A DNA stretch of 64,000 nt from Tabrizicola sp. TH137 (GCF_002855575.1 NZ_PKRQ01000008.1:83317-147316), one strand, 5' to 3'; positions 18,152 to 26,594 are shown, counted from the stretch's first letter. Program-made: numbers and translations. Notes: generated by a model from the letters alone, not told the origin.

Positions 18152-18734
18152 GGTTCGGCTGCATCAGGATGCCCTGCCCCCCACGAACGAACCGCTGCGG
18201 ATCGCGGTGCGGCGTCTTCGCTGGTTCAAGGCGGCCTTCCTGCGGCATGCCGAGACGGTAAGTCAGGAGCTGGGCTGCAAGCTGGAGGTGGACGAGGCCA
18301 AGCTTGCCGGCTGCTTCATGCGCTGGCTCGACGCGATCGAGGTGCAGCGCCCTGCGGACAAGTCGCAGCGGCGTGCCTTCTTTGAATTCGCGGCCGCATT
18401 GATGATGCGCGAGCTGACAACGGACATGCCGTTGAAGGCCGAGGGCGTGCCGGTTCTGGCGCAGCCGGGATCGGCGGCGGCATTCTGGCCCGAAGGCTAT
18501 TGCTGCACGATCTTCTGCCTGTCGGTCCATGCCGCCGCAACGGCGCAGGAGTTCCATACAGAGACGACGATTGACCCGGCAATCGACGATCTGCGGCACT
18601 GGTGGAGTTTCCGGGAAAACACGATGCAGGACGCGCGTTTCTCGGCGGGGTTCCTTCAGATGCTGATGGGAAGTCAGCCGAACTGGGTGATGCCGGATGT
18701 GTTTTCCGCGCAAACGAAGGACGACAGGGCCTGA
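18144..18734 (+). CDS. Protein of unknown function (downstream member of a coupled pair)
   Basis: A 196-aa protein beginning inside the end of the preceding gene (8-bp overlap). It is helical and acidic-to-neutral, with RRLRWFKAAFLRHAETVSQE near the N-terminus, AFFEFAAALMMRELTTDMPL in the centre, and a segment FWPEGYCCTIFCLSVHAAAT that has two adjacent Cys and one more Cys, possibly redox-active or metal-binding (inference). The ribosome binding site is weak, consistent with translational coupling. Function not recognised. Confidence 0.7.
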   Translation: MSKVRLHQDALPPTNEPLRIAVRRLRWFKAAFLRHAETVSQELGCKLEVDEAKLAGCFMRWLDAIEVQRPADKSQRRAFFEFAAALMMRELTTDMPLKAEGVPVLAQPGSAAAFWPEGYCCTIFCLSVHAAATAQEFHTETTIDPAIDDLRHWWSFRENTMQDARFSAGFLQMLMGSQPNWVMPDVFSAQTKDDRA

Positions 18735-18864
18735 TCTGCGCCAGAGCGCAGCAGCGTGGTTCCCAGGGTCGGGACTCGTTCTTGCATCAAGGCCAGAACG
18801 TTAGGGCCACGACCCTACGCCACTTGCCGAACAAGAGCTTATCGGCGGACATCAGGTTGCAGGA

Positions 18865-20286
18865 CTACCCTGCCGGCAAGACGGCCTTGTAATCACCAAG
18901 TATTCTTTTCCACTGGACCAGGAAGGATCCAAGAACGCAAAGGCCAGCTAGAGACATCGCGACGAAGATCGATTCCACGTCGGTCATGGGCCAAGTGAGC
19001 GCTATCGCAGCGTAGATTGCAACGGCAACCGCGCCGACAAATATCTGGCCACCTACCGCCTTGCCATAGTCCCGGAAGCTGCACCCCACCAATGGGAGCA
19101 TTACGCGCAGGCTCCAAAGAGAAAAGACAAGCGTGGAAACCGTGAAAGCGATGGCAACGGCGGTCAGGCTGAACCAAACGGATGAAAGAAGGCAGGCCAT
19201 CCACAGCACTGTGGAATGTACGGTCAGCTTGAACTGAATGTCAGGTCTGCCAATCGCAAGGACGAAGGTCCCCAATATCCCGATCACCGGTTGAACCGCA
19301 GCCGCTGGGATAATCATGGCGAAGACATATGCTGCCTCCCTCCACTTTTCGGAAAGGAGGAGATCGAAGATCGGCACGCTGGCCGCACCGATGAGCAACA
19401 TGGGGGCGAAGAGCAGGATCGCAAGCACCTTGCTCGCCAGCAGGGCCTGTGCACGCAGTTTCGCCAGATCCTTATCTGCGCCGGCAACAAGTGGATAGAG
19501 GACGTACTGGAGTGGACCCGTCACGATCATCCAAGGAAGCCGCGCAAACTGGAATGCCATCCCATAATATCCGAGTTCCGCAGCGCCCCTGAACCTTCCG
19601 ATGATGATGTTTTCCGCGGAGCGGCTTCCGAAGCCGACAACGCTGGAGGCGAAGACGTTCCATCCAAACACGACATGCCCCTTTGCCGACCCCCAACTGA
19701 ACACAAGGCGGGGTCGGTATGGGCTGAGCACGGCGTTGAAAAACAGTCTAACCGCATAAAGCGCAATCTGCTGCCCGACGAGGGCCCAGACACCCAGCCC
19801 GTTCAGCGCGGCCCAGATTGCGACGCCCAGGCTGACGATTATTCCAGCGATCTCTGCCAGAGCTATTCGCCCGAACATGCCTTCCTGTTGCAGAGCGGCG
19901 CCGGGGATGAGGGTTAGCGATTGAAGCAGGATGACAGTCGCCAAGGCGGCCATCACGGGAGAGAGAGTTGGCTCGTCCATCCAGTAGGAAACGACCGGGG
20001 AAAGGGCTGCCAGAAGCAGACAGAAAGAAGCGCCGAGACCGGTGGTAAGCCAAAAGCAAGAATGCCAGGGGGTCATGTCTTCTGACTTCTCTCTGACCAG
20101 AGAGGAAGCGAGGCCACTATCGGCAAACAGCATCACAAAAAGAACGATGGGCATGGCCATTGCCACGATCCCGTAGTCCTCTGGAGTCAGCAGGCGGGCA
20201 AGCAGCGGCAGCGACACAAACTGCACAATCAGGCGCAGAATGTTGACCGAGGAAATGAGTGCTGTTCCCGTGACCAGCTTTTTCAA
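18865..20286 (-). CDS. Wzx-type polysaccharide flippase
   Basis: A 473-aa integral membrane protein with about 12-14 hydrophobic segments, beginning SSVNILRLIVQFVSLPLLAR followed by LLTPEDYGIVAMA, a typical start for the polysaccharide transporter (Wzx/RfbX, Polysacc_synt_3) family. It would flip undecaprenyl-linked repeat units to the periplasmic face for the ExoQ polymerase and ExoP. Base composition is visibly less GC-rich than neighbours, common for flippase genes and consistent with separate transfer. It stands alone, about 24 kb from the main exo cluster. The 130 bp before 18865 hold only a weak inverted repeat (TAGGG at 18802, CCCTA at 18813). Confidence 0.88.
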   Translation of the reverse strand: MKKLVTGTALISSVNILRLIVQFVSLPLLARLLTPEDYGIVAMAMPIVLFVMLFADSGLASSLVREKSEDMTPWHSCFWLTTGLGASFCLLLAALSPVVSYWMDEPTLSPVMAALATVILLQSLTLIPGAALQQEGMFGRIALAEIAGIIVSLGVAIWAALNGLGVWALVGQQIALYAVRLFFNAVLSPYRPRLVFSWGSAKGHVVFGWNVFASSVVGFGSRSAENIIIGRFRGAAELGYYGMAFQFARLPWMIVTGPLQYVLYPLVAGADKDLAKLRAQALLASKVLAILLFAPMLLIGAASVPIFDLLLSEKWREAAYVFAMIIPAAAVQPVIGILGTFVLAIGRPDIQFKLTVHSTVLWMACLLSSVWFSLTAVAIAFTVSTLVFSLWSLRVMLPLVGCSFRDYGKAVGGQIFVGAVAVAIYAAIALTWPMTDVESIFVAMSLAGLCVLGSFLVQWKRILGDYKAVLPAG

Positions 20287-20376
20287 TGGCGTTCACCAGT
20301 CATGCAGTTTCCCATCGAGCGACGTGCTCCACTGGTTCTCGCCCGATCGCCCACGGTGGACCCAAGAAAACCTCAA

Positions 20377-20580
20377 TTACAACTCGCGCGCGTCGTCCGT
20401 GGTTTTCTGCACGAACTGTGCTTCCAGATTGCCCAGATCCCGAACAAAATCGCCCGGATCTCTTTGAAATACAGCGGCCAAGACCGCGATTTTCCTTTCG
20501 CGCACCTGCCCTTTTCGCCCGCCGATTAGCAGCTTTGTCTCCGTCGGAGCAAGATGCTTTTGTGGGTTCAGTCTTGGCAC
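20377..20580 (-). CDS. Possible small ORF (67 aa), low confidence
   Basis: This stretch lies between the flippase and the SbtA-type gene. A 67-aa ORF begins with GTG at 20580, with AGGAA about 8 bp upstream. The product is basic and helical (LIGGRKGQVRERKIAVLAAV). There is an equally long ORF on the opposite strand, so either may be chance. I do not recognise a family. Confidence 0.22.
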   Translation of the reverse strand: MPRLNPQKHLAPTETKLLIGGRKGQVRERKIAVLAAVFQRDPGDFVRDLGNLEAQFVQKTTDDAREL

Positions 20581-20598
20581 CTGCCGGTTCCTATCGAA

Positions 20599-20623
20599 TG
20601 CGCGCCGCCTTTGGCAGCGCGCA
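20599..20623 (-). terminator. Hairpin after the SbtA-type gene
   Basis: TGCGCGC (20599-20605) pairs with GCGCGCA (20617-20623); after a C-A mismatch GCC pairs with GGC around a TTT loop, giving a 10-bp stem. It begins 14 bp after the stop of the leftward SbtA-type gene. No long T-run follows, so it may be a weak terminator or an mRNA 3-prime stabiliser. Confidence 0.4.
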
Positions 20624-20636
20624 AGGACCGTGTCCT

Positions 20637-21611
20637 CTACAGCCCCTGCCAGAAGGCCGTCATTTGCCAGACGATTGGCACACCTGCGAGCAGCATGAAG
20701 GGGAAGGTGATGCCCAGCGATGCCGTCAGATAGACGGACGGGTTCGCCTCCGGGAAGGTGGCCCGCACCGCCGCCGGTGCGTCTATGTAGCTGGCCGAAG
20801 CGGCAACTGCGCCAAGAACGAAGGCCGAGCCCATGGGGAGCCCTGCAAGCGTTGCAAGACCGCTCACCACGAAGCCGTTGACCATGGGCATGGCAAGACC
20901 AAAAGCCAGCATCCGACCACCGACGCGCGCAAAATCCTTCAACTGCCGACCGGCGGTCATCCCCATTTCCAGCAGGAAGAGGACAAGCACCCCGCGGAAA
21001 AGGTCGACAAAGAACGGCTCGATCCGGGTGAAGTTCGCCTCACCCGAGACAGCACCGATCAACAGGCCGCCGCCGAGCAGCAGAAGGCCGCGCCCCCGCA
21101 ACGTTTCCATCAGGATGGTGCTGAGAGGGACACCGCCAGTCCCTTCTGCCCGCGAAAGGGCCACGCGGCCGTAGAAGAGCGCGACGAGAATGCCAAGTTC
21201 CATCAGCGCGACAAGGCCGGTGACATAGCCCTCCATCGGGGTGCCTGCACCCTCGGCATAAGCACGCGCCACGACGAAAGTGACCGACGACACCGAGCCA
21301 TAGAGCGCCGCCACACCGGCGGAATCGACGATGGAAAGCCGAATGACATGGCGCGCGACGAGGAATGCCAGAAGCGGGATCACGAGGACGACGATGGCTG
21401 TCACCGTGATGGCACCCATGACGTTGGAGAGGTCTGCGGTGGCCAGTTCGCGCCCGCCCTGGAGGCCGATGGAGAAGAGCAGGAAGATCGCGAAGATCCG
21501 GATGACCGGTTCCGGGATTTCAAGGTCGGACCGTATCAGCGTTGCAACGATCCCGAGAAGAAAGGCCAAGGTTATGGGGGAAACGAGGTTCTCGATCAGA
21601 ATACTGTCCAT
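20637..21611 (-). CDS. SbtA-type sodium-dependent bicarbonate transporter family permease
   Basis: A 324-aa membrane protein with about ten hydrophobic helices in two inverted halves, as in SbtA. Recognisable family segments are FLLFSIGLQGGRELATAD, VAALYGSVSSVTFVVARAYA, EMGMTAGRQL and AASASYIDAPAAVRATFPEA. Cyanobacterial SbtA imports bicarbonate with sodium; many proteobacterial homologues are uncharacterised and no SbtB regulator gene is adjacent. The ATG at 21611 was chosen because the longer open frame overlaps the divergent LysR gene. The LysR regulator begins 106 bp away and probably controls this gene. Confidence 0.82.
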   Translation of the reverse strand: MDSILIENLVSPITLAFLLGIVATLIRSDLEIPEPVIRIFAIFLLFSIGLQGGRELATADLSNVMGAITVTAIVVLVIPLLAFLVARHVIRLSIVDSAGVAALYGSVSSVTFVVARAYAEGAGTPMEGYVTGLVALMELGILVALFYGRVALSRAEGTGGVPLSTILMETLRGRGLLLLGGGLLIGAVSGEANFTRIEPFFVDLFRGVLVLFLLEMGMTAGRQLKDFARVGGRMLAFGLAMPMVNGFVVSGLATLAGLPMGSAFVLGAVAASASYIDAPAAVRATFPEANPSVYLTASLGITFPFMLLAGVPIVWQMTAFWQGL

Positions 21612-21717
21612 GGCACTCGCCTGATTTTGGATTGCGCACCCCTTCTGCGGCAGCCGGTTTGAAAATAGAAACGGGAAATTTACATTTGCTTCATTCGTTT
21701 TTCCGATAGGTGAAGGG

Positions 21718-22593
21718 ATGCATGACGTCGATACCGCGGTGCTGCGGACCTTTCTTGCGGTGGCGGAAAGCGGCAGTTTCTCGCGCGCGGGGATGATGGT
21801 CGGACGGTCGCAATCGGCCGTGTCCGAACAGATCCGAAAGCTGGAAGAGTTGTTCGGCCGCCGCCTGCTGGACCGCACGACCCGCCGTGTGCGCCTGACA
21901 ACGGACGGAGAGCAGTTTCTGAGCCATGCCCGCGCGATGGTGGCGCAGGCCGATGCCATGCTGGCACGGTTCCATGCACCCGATCTGGCGGGCGAGGTGC
22001 GCTTTGGCAGCCCGGAGGACTTCGCATCGGCCTATCTGCCAGATATCCTTGGCTTGTTCGCAGCCGCCCATCCGGCGGTGGAGTTGCATGTGACATGCCA
22101 GTTGACCCTGCCCTTGGTGGAGGAATTCGAGGCGGGCGGGCAGGACCTGATCATCGTCAAGCAGGACCCAGCGCAACGCTATCCCGGCTCGCGGCCGCTT
22201 TGGCGTGAGCAATTGGTCTGGGTCAGCGCACCGGGACTGACGGCGGATTTCGGGGAGGCGGCGCGCGGGCGGTTGCTGCCTCTCGTTCTTTCGCCGTCGC
22301 CTTGCGTCTATCGCGGACGTGCCACCCGCGCCCTGGACAAGGCGGGCGCCACCTGGAGCGGGGTCTTCACCTCGCCCTCCTTCGCGGGTCAGGCCGCGGC
22401 GGTGCGCGCCGGTCTGGGCTATGCGGTGATGCCGCGCGCGATGGTGCCGCCGGAACTGGCGATCCTGACAGGCTGGCCCGACCTTGCAGAAGTGGAGATC
22501 GCGCTTCTGGGGCAGGCGCGGCTTACCCCTGCTGCCGCTGCGCTGGCGGGTTTCGTCGCGGAACGGGTCGCGCGGCGGCAGATGCAGGTTTGA
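21718..22593 (+). CDS. LysR family transcriptional regulator
   Basis: A 291-aa LysR regulator. The N-terminal winged helix (residues 5-62) contains LRTFLAVAESGSFSRAGMMV and RSQSAVSEQIRKLEE, followed by a periplasmic-binding-protein-like effector domain (about 90-290). It is divergent from the SbtA-type transporter gene. An inverted repeat CTTCA (21689-21693) / TGAAG (21711-21715) immediately precedes the start and may be part of an autoregulatory site. The effector is unknown; inorganic carbon status or a transported anion would fit the neighbour. Confidence 0.9.
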   Translation: MHDVDTAVLRTFLAVAESGSFSRAGMMVGRSQSAVSEQIRKLEELFGRRLLDRTTRRVRLTTDGEQFLSHARAMVAQADAMLARFHAPDLAGEVRFGSPEDFASAYLPDILGLFAAAHPAVELHVTCQLTLPLVEEFEAGGQDLIIVKQDPAQRYPGSRPLWREQLVWVSAPGLTADFGEAARGRLLPLVLSPSPCVYRGRATRALDKAGATWSGVFTSPSFAGQAAAVRAGLGYAVMPRAMVPPELAILTGWPDLAEVEIALLGQARLTPAAAALAGFVAERVARRQMQV

Positions 22594-22737
22594 CGGTGCA
22601 TCCTGTTGGCACCATGACTGGCGCGCGATGGCCGTTTCACTGCACGCCCTGCCCCGCGTCTGACGCCAGTCCGGAGGTTAGCGCCTGGCTCTCTGCGGCC
22701 TTGGGCGACACTATCCGAAAGTGACTCGGGGTAGAAC

Positions 22738-22762
22738 GCCTGTTTATCATATGTTAACAGGC
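22738..22762. promoter_or_regulatory. Perfect inverted repeat upstream of a glycosyltransferase gene
   Basis: GCCTGTT (22738-22744) and AACAGGC (22756-22762) form a perfect 7-bp inverted repeat with an 11-bp AT-rich spacer, about 80 bp before the glycosyltransferase start at 22844. It lies in the otherwise empty 250 bp after the LysR gene. It could be an operator; no T-run is present to make it a terminator. Confidence 0.35.
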
Positions 22763-22843
22763 CCAAGATTTTCCGAGCGGCTCCTTCCCCCAGGTCTTAG
22801 CGCCTGAAGGTTCTTTTTCGCTCGCAAGAAGAGAGGTTTGTTC

Positions 22844-23797
22844 ATGGGGAAGACCGTTTCCGTCATCATTTGCACGCACAATCGCTCTGCCGCGCTGGTC
22901 AATTGTCTTACATCGATCCGGGAAGCGATCCTTGCGGCACCGCAGGCCGAAACGGAAATTCTGATCGTGGACAATAACTCGACCGACAACACACAGGCTG
23001 TTGTTGCGGTGTGGCAGGCAAAACATCCGGACTGCAAAGTCAGACTCGTGTTTGAACAGCAGAAGGGCCTGTCACATGCGCGGAATTGCGGCCTTTCCAA
23101 TGCCCGTGGTGAATTGCTTGTCATGATCGACGACGATTGCGTCATGGATGAGAGATACATCGTGAACGCGCTGGCCTATGACGCGCAAGACACCGTTCCC
23201 GTGTTGCGTGGCGGGTCGGTTTTCCTGGGCGATCCCACCGACCAGCCTGTGACAATCAAAACGGCGACGGCGCGCCAGTCCTGGAGCAAAGGACGGAACT
23301 CTACCCGCAATGAGAATCTGGGGAATAGCCTGCTTGGCTGCAACATGATGATGCGCAAGACCTTGGTCGAGCAGATCGGGCCGTTTGACACAGCACTTGG
23401 CGCCGGGTCGAGCATCCCCGGAGGCGAGGATATGGATTACATCTTTCGGGCCTATATCCACGGTTTCGAGATTGAATATGCGCCGGACCTGAAGATCCAC
23501 CACTTTCATGGCCGCAAGACGACAGAGGATGGATACAAGCTGTTCCGAAACTATTCGATCGGGGGTGGGGCGCTGTATGCAAAATACTTCTTCTCTCAAC
23601 CGGATTTCTGCCGGCAACTGTATTGGGACGTGAAGAAGCTTCCCGGAGAGTGGCTCCGAAAGGAGAACCGTTTCATGCCGGAACTCAAGTTCACGATGAC
23701 AGACAAGGTCCGATACAGCCTGAAGGGGATGTATATGTATTGGCGGTCCCGTTTGCTCAGCCGCGGCCAGGCGCCGCGGAAGGCGGCGGTGCGGTAA
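22844..23797 (+). CDS. Family 2 glycosyltransferase
   Basis: A 317-aa GT-A transferase: VSVIICTHNRSAALVNCLTS at the start, ILIVDNNSTDNT, GLSHARNCGLSNARGELLVM leading to the metal-binding IDDDC, and GGEDMDYIFRAYIHG with the catalytic ED. The ATG at 22844 follows AGAGAGG. The C-terminal region is basic and aromatic (RRSRLL-type end), suggesting membrane association. It resembles the ExoM-like enzyme at 42784-43728 in layout. It ends 30 bp from the convergent ScpB gene. Likely a second, separate exopolysaccharide transferase. Confidence 0.88.
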   Translation: MGKTVSVIICTHNRSAALVNCLTSIREAILAAPQAETEILIVDNNSTDNTQAVVAVWQAKHPDCKVRLVFEQQKGLSHARNCGLSNARGELLVMIDDDCVMDERYIVNALAYDAQDTVPVLRGGSVFLGDPTDQPVTIKTATARQSWSKGRNSTRNENLGNSLLGCNMMMRKTLVEQIGPFDTALGAGSSIPGGEDMDYIFRAYIHGFEIEYAPDLKIHHFHGRKTTEDGYKLFRNYSIGGGALYAKYFFSQPDFCRQLYWDVKKLPGEWLRKENRFMPELKFTMTDKVRYSLKGMYMYWRSRLLSRGQAPRKAAVR

Positions 23798-23827
23798 AGG
23801 GTGAAGGGCGGCCTGGCCTGATCGCCG

Positions 23828-24418
23828 TCACGGCGCGGCGAGGCCGGCGTCGTCCAACTGCTCGGGGTCTGGAAGATCGCGCAGGGATTGCATCCCGAAG
23901 GCCGCAAGGAATGTGTCAGTGGTTACAAAGGTGTAGGGGGCACCCCGGCGCGGTTCGCGGGGACCGGTGCCGATGAGATGGCGGTCGGCCAGCCGACCGA
24001 TCAGGTCGCGGCTGATCTCTTTCCCGAAGATGTCTTTCAGCCCGTCACGGCTGATCGGTTGGTGAAAAGCGATTGCCGCAAGGACGGCGAGATCGAATTC
24101 CGACAGGGTCAGGGCCAGCCCGCCGACATCTGCGGCGGCGCGGATGGACGCGGCATAGGCGGGCCGGGTGCGCAGCATCCAGCCATTGCCCACCTGCGCC
24201 ACCTCATAGGGCCGGCCGTCAAGATCGACTTTCAGGTCTTCGATCAGAAGATCAATCGAGACCCCCTGCCCCACCACCCGGGCGAGATCTGCGCGTGCGA
24301 CCGGGCTTGAACTGGCGAAGAGAACCGCCTCGATCCGGCGCATCCATTCCCGCCAGCGCAATTCGGGCGCGAGGTCGGCCAGTTCACGGTCGAGTGTCGG
24401 GTTCTCGCGCCGCGCCAT
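23828..24418 (-). CDS. scpB: ScpB-family protein, plasmid-borne
   Basis: A 196-aa protein of the ScpB family (winged-helix subunit that joins SMC and the ScpA kleisin). Family blocks include RIEAVLFASSSPVARADLA at the N-terminus, AALAIAFHQPISRDGLKDIFG-like IAFHQPISRDGLKDI, and IGRLADRHLIGTG followed by YTFVTTDTFLAAFGMQSL. It begins 3 bp after the DUF1403 stop. No SMC or ScpA gene is nearby, so it either uses the host condensin or has a separate role in segregation or dimer resolution of this replicon (inference). Slightly shorter than typical chromosomal ScpB. Confidence 0.85.
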   Translation of the reverse strand: MARRENPTLDRELADLAPELRWREWMRRIEAVLFASSSPVARADLARVVGQGVSIDLLIEDLKVDLDGRPYEVAQVGNGWMLRTRPAYAASIRAAADVGGLALTLSEFDLAVLAAIAFHQPISRDGLKDIFGKEISRDLIGRLADRHLIGTGPREPRRGAPYTFVTTDTFLAAFGMQSLRDLPDPEQLDDAGLAAP

Positions 24419-24420
24419 GG

Positions 24421-25323
24421 TCAGACCCCGTAAAGCCGGAAGGTTTCGCGCCCGGTGAGTTCTCGCAGCGCGCCGAGTTCCACCAGCCGGTCGCAGAGCC
24501 GCCGTGCGGCGCGGTCGGAGAGGCTGTCATTCATCTCTCTCGCCAGGGCTGTGGGGGCGAGTGCATCGCGTGACAGGAACAGATCAACCGCCCGGATGGC
24601 CCCCTTGGCCCGCAGCCGTGGCGCCACTTCCCGCAGGCGCGTCGCCGCCCGTGCCAGATCGCCCGCCATCGGCAGCGCCCGCCCGGCCCCGGCCGCCACC
24701 GCCCGATGACAGGCAAGCCGCAGATCGTCACCGCGCAGGCGCAGGTCGCGGGGTTTCAGCGCAAGGGACAGAAGCGGCAGCACATGCGTCCAGGCCAGCG
24801 ATTTTGCCAAGGTGGCATCGGCCATGACCAGCGCGACCAGTTCGTCGCGCGGGTTGTCGGTCAGGATGGCCTCGATCACCTGGGCCGCCCGATCCACCGG
24901 CGTCGGCCCCTGCGCATCGAGGCAAAGCGCGATCCGGTCCGGAGCGATGCCTGCCAGCGCCCGCGCCAGGTGGCCGACAGAGATCGGCCGGACCACCACA
25001 TGGGACCATTGCCGCAGAAGCTGCCCCGCCGGGCCGGGATCATCGCCGGGCTTCGTCAGGTGCAGGGCATCGCGCAAGGCGGGCGCGCCTTCGCGGCGCC
25101 CGGCGATGGCTGCACAGACCTCGGCCGCAGCGAGGGCAAGGCGGTCGCGCCACAGGGCCAGCGGCACCTCGCCGATTGCGGCCACGAGGGACAGATGCGC
25201 CAGCATCGCCCCGGAGCGGAAGGCCGCCGCGTCGAGCGTATCGGCAGGGGCCGTGGCGATCCAACCCGGAAGCGGGGGCAGCATCGGCAGGGGCGCGGCG
25301 GAGGGGGGGCGGGGTTCTCGCAT
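24421..25323 (-). CDS. DUF1403 family protein
   Basis: A 300-aa protein that matches the DUF1403 family as I know it: DAAAFRSGAMLAHLSLVAAI, LWRDRLALAAAEVCAAIAGR, LRDALHLTKPGDDPGPAGQL and a C-terminal winged-helix-like part, LSDRAARRLCDRLVELGALR, ending RETFRLYGV. The function is unknown. The family recurs next to ScpB, tyrosine recombinase and partition genes on alphaproteobacterial plasmids. The helix-rich C-terminus could bind DNA at the adjacent inverted repeat (inference). Transcribed with scpB, divergent from the recombinase. Confidence 0.8.
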   Translation of the reverse strand: MREPRPPSAAPLPMLPPLPGWIATAPADTLDAAAFRSGAMLAHLSLVAAIGEVPLALWRDRLALAAAEVCAAIAGRREGAPALRDALHLTKPGDDPGPAGQLLRQWSHVVVRPISVGHLARALAGIAPDRIALCLDAQGPTPVDRAAQVIEAILTDNPRDELVALVMADATLAKSLAWTHVLPLLSLALKPRDLRLRGDDLRLACHRAVAAGAGRALPMAGDLARAATRLREVAPRLRAKGAIRAVDLFLSRDALAPTALAREMNDSLSDRAARRLCDRLVELGALRELTGRETFRLYGV

Positions 25324-25400
25324 GCCCGGAAGCCTAAATCCTCGCGGCGCTTTTGGCCAGAGAAAGCCGCCTTTAGCGCCGCATCCTGCGCGAATCCTGT

Positions 25401-25429
25401 ATGTCCGTTAATCTTGCATTATCGGACAT
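25401..25429. repeat. 29-bp near-perfect inverted repeat, candidate recombination core site
   Basis: The left arm ATGTCCGTTAAT (25401-25412) and right arm ATTATCGGACAT (25418-25429) match as reverse complements at 11 of 12 positions around the spacer CTTGC. Two 11-13 bp arms around a 5-8 bp spacer is the architecture of tyrosine recombinase core sites (dif, cer, lox). It lies 9 bp before the recombinase gene and 77 bp from the divergent DUF1403 start, so it could also be an operator for both. I found no second copy in the window. Confidence 0.6.
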
Positions 25430-25438
25430 GAAGAGGTT

Positions 25439-26548
25439 ATGCTTGGCGCCATGGCCGAAGCACATCAGAAATCATCTCCGGATCTGCCAGAGCAGGCTGG
25501 CGAGGACGTAAAGAACGAGAGCGGCGCGGTGGTGGATGGCGCCCTTGTGCTGCCGTTCCAGATGGCGGGGTCCGGCACGCTTGACCGGCTTGTCGAGACG
25601 GCGCGGGATTATGCGCGGCAGGCCGCATCAGAAAATACGCTGCGGGCCTATGCGAAGGACTGGGCCCATTTTGCGCGCTGGTGCCGGATGCGGGGGGCGG
25701 AGCCGCTGCCGCCGTCGCCCCCCCTGATCGGTCTTTATATCTCTGACCTCGCCGCACCGGGAGGCAAGACGCCGCCGCTTTCGGTTGCCTCGATCGAAAG
25801 ACGCCTTTCTGGCCTTGTCTGGGGCTATGCGCAGCGCGGCCAGCGCCTCGACCGCAGGGATCGCCATATTGCCAGCGTCCTTGCCGGTATCCGGCGCAAA
25901 CATGCGCGGCCGCCGGCACAGAAGGCGGCGATCCTTCCGGAAGACCTGCGCGACATGCTGGCCACCCTGCCCCATGATCTGCGCGGCCTGCGTGACCGGG
26001 CGATCCTGTTGATCGGCTTTGCCGGAGGGTTGCGCCGGTCGGAGATCGTGAGTCTGGATCACGGCAAGGATGATACGCCGGACAGCGGCGGCTGGGTCGA
26101 GGTTCTGGATGGCGGTGCCCTGATCACGCTGCGCGGCAAGACCGGGTGGCGCGAGGTGGAAATCGCCCGCGGATCATCCGACCAGACCTGCCCTGTCCAT
26201 GCCCTGACGCAATGGCTGCATTATGCGAAGATCGACTTCGGGCCCCTGTTCGTCGCGGTTTCCCGTGATGGGCGCAAGGCCACAGGCGAGAGGCTTTCGG
26301 ACAAGCATGTCGCGCGGCTTGTGAAGCAGACGGTGGAGGCGGCAGGTTTGCGGCCGGAGCTTTCACGGGCGGAACGACTGCGGCTTTTCTCCGGCCATTC
26401 CCTGCGCGCGGGTCTGGCCAGCAGCGCCGAGGTGGATGAGCGCTTTATCCAGAAGCAGCTTGGCCATGCCAGCGCCGAGATGACCCGCCGCTATCAGCGC
26501 CGCCGCGACAGGTTCCGGGTGAACCTGACCAAGGCGGCAGGGCTGTAA
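25439..26548 (+). CDS. Tyrosine site-specific recombinase/integrase
   Basis: A 369-aa recombinase. Residues about 50-150 form a SAM-like core-binding domain (ENTLRAYAKDWAHFARWCR). The catalytic domain has all key residues: Arg199 in GLRRSEIVSL, Lys234 in RGKTGW, His320 and Arg323 in GHSLRAG, His343 in LGHASAEM and nucleophile Tyr352 in RRYQRR. It would cut and rejoin DNA through a 3-prime phosphotyrosine. Position beside partition genes and a core-like repeat suggests resolution of replicon multimers rather than phage integration. The ATG at 25439 has AGAGG only 2 bp away; the ATG at 25451 is an alternative start. Confidence 0.9.
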   Translation: MLGAMAEAHQKSSPDLPEQAGEDVKNESGAVVDGALVLPFQMAGSGTLDRLVETARDYARQAASENTLRAYAKDWAHFARWCRMRGAEPLPPSPPLIGLYISDLAAPGGKTPPLSVASIERRLSGLVWGYAQRGQRLDRRDRHIASVLAGIRRKHARPPAQKAAILPEDLRDMLATLPHDLRGLRDRAILLIGFAGGLRRSEIVSLDHGKDDTPDSGGWVEVLDGGALITLRGKTGWREVEIARGSSDQTCPVHALTQWLHYAKIDFGPLFVAVSRDGRKATGERLSDKHVARLVKQTVEAAGLRPELSRAERLRLFSGHSLRAGLASSAEVDERFIQKQLGHASAEMTRRYQRRRDRFRVNLTKAAGL

Positions 26549-26594
26549 TCCTGTTGCGCGGGAGGTGGGAGACGGGGGCGCGGCTTGTGGAGAC

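Noticed and set aside
25401..25429. Canonical XerCD dif site
   Set aside because: The arms and the 5-bp spacer do not match the known dif sequence; only the general architecture is similar.
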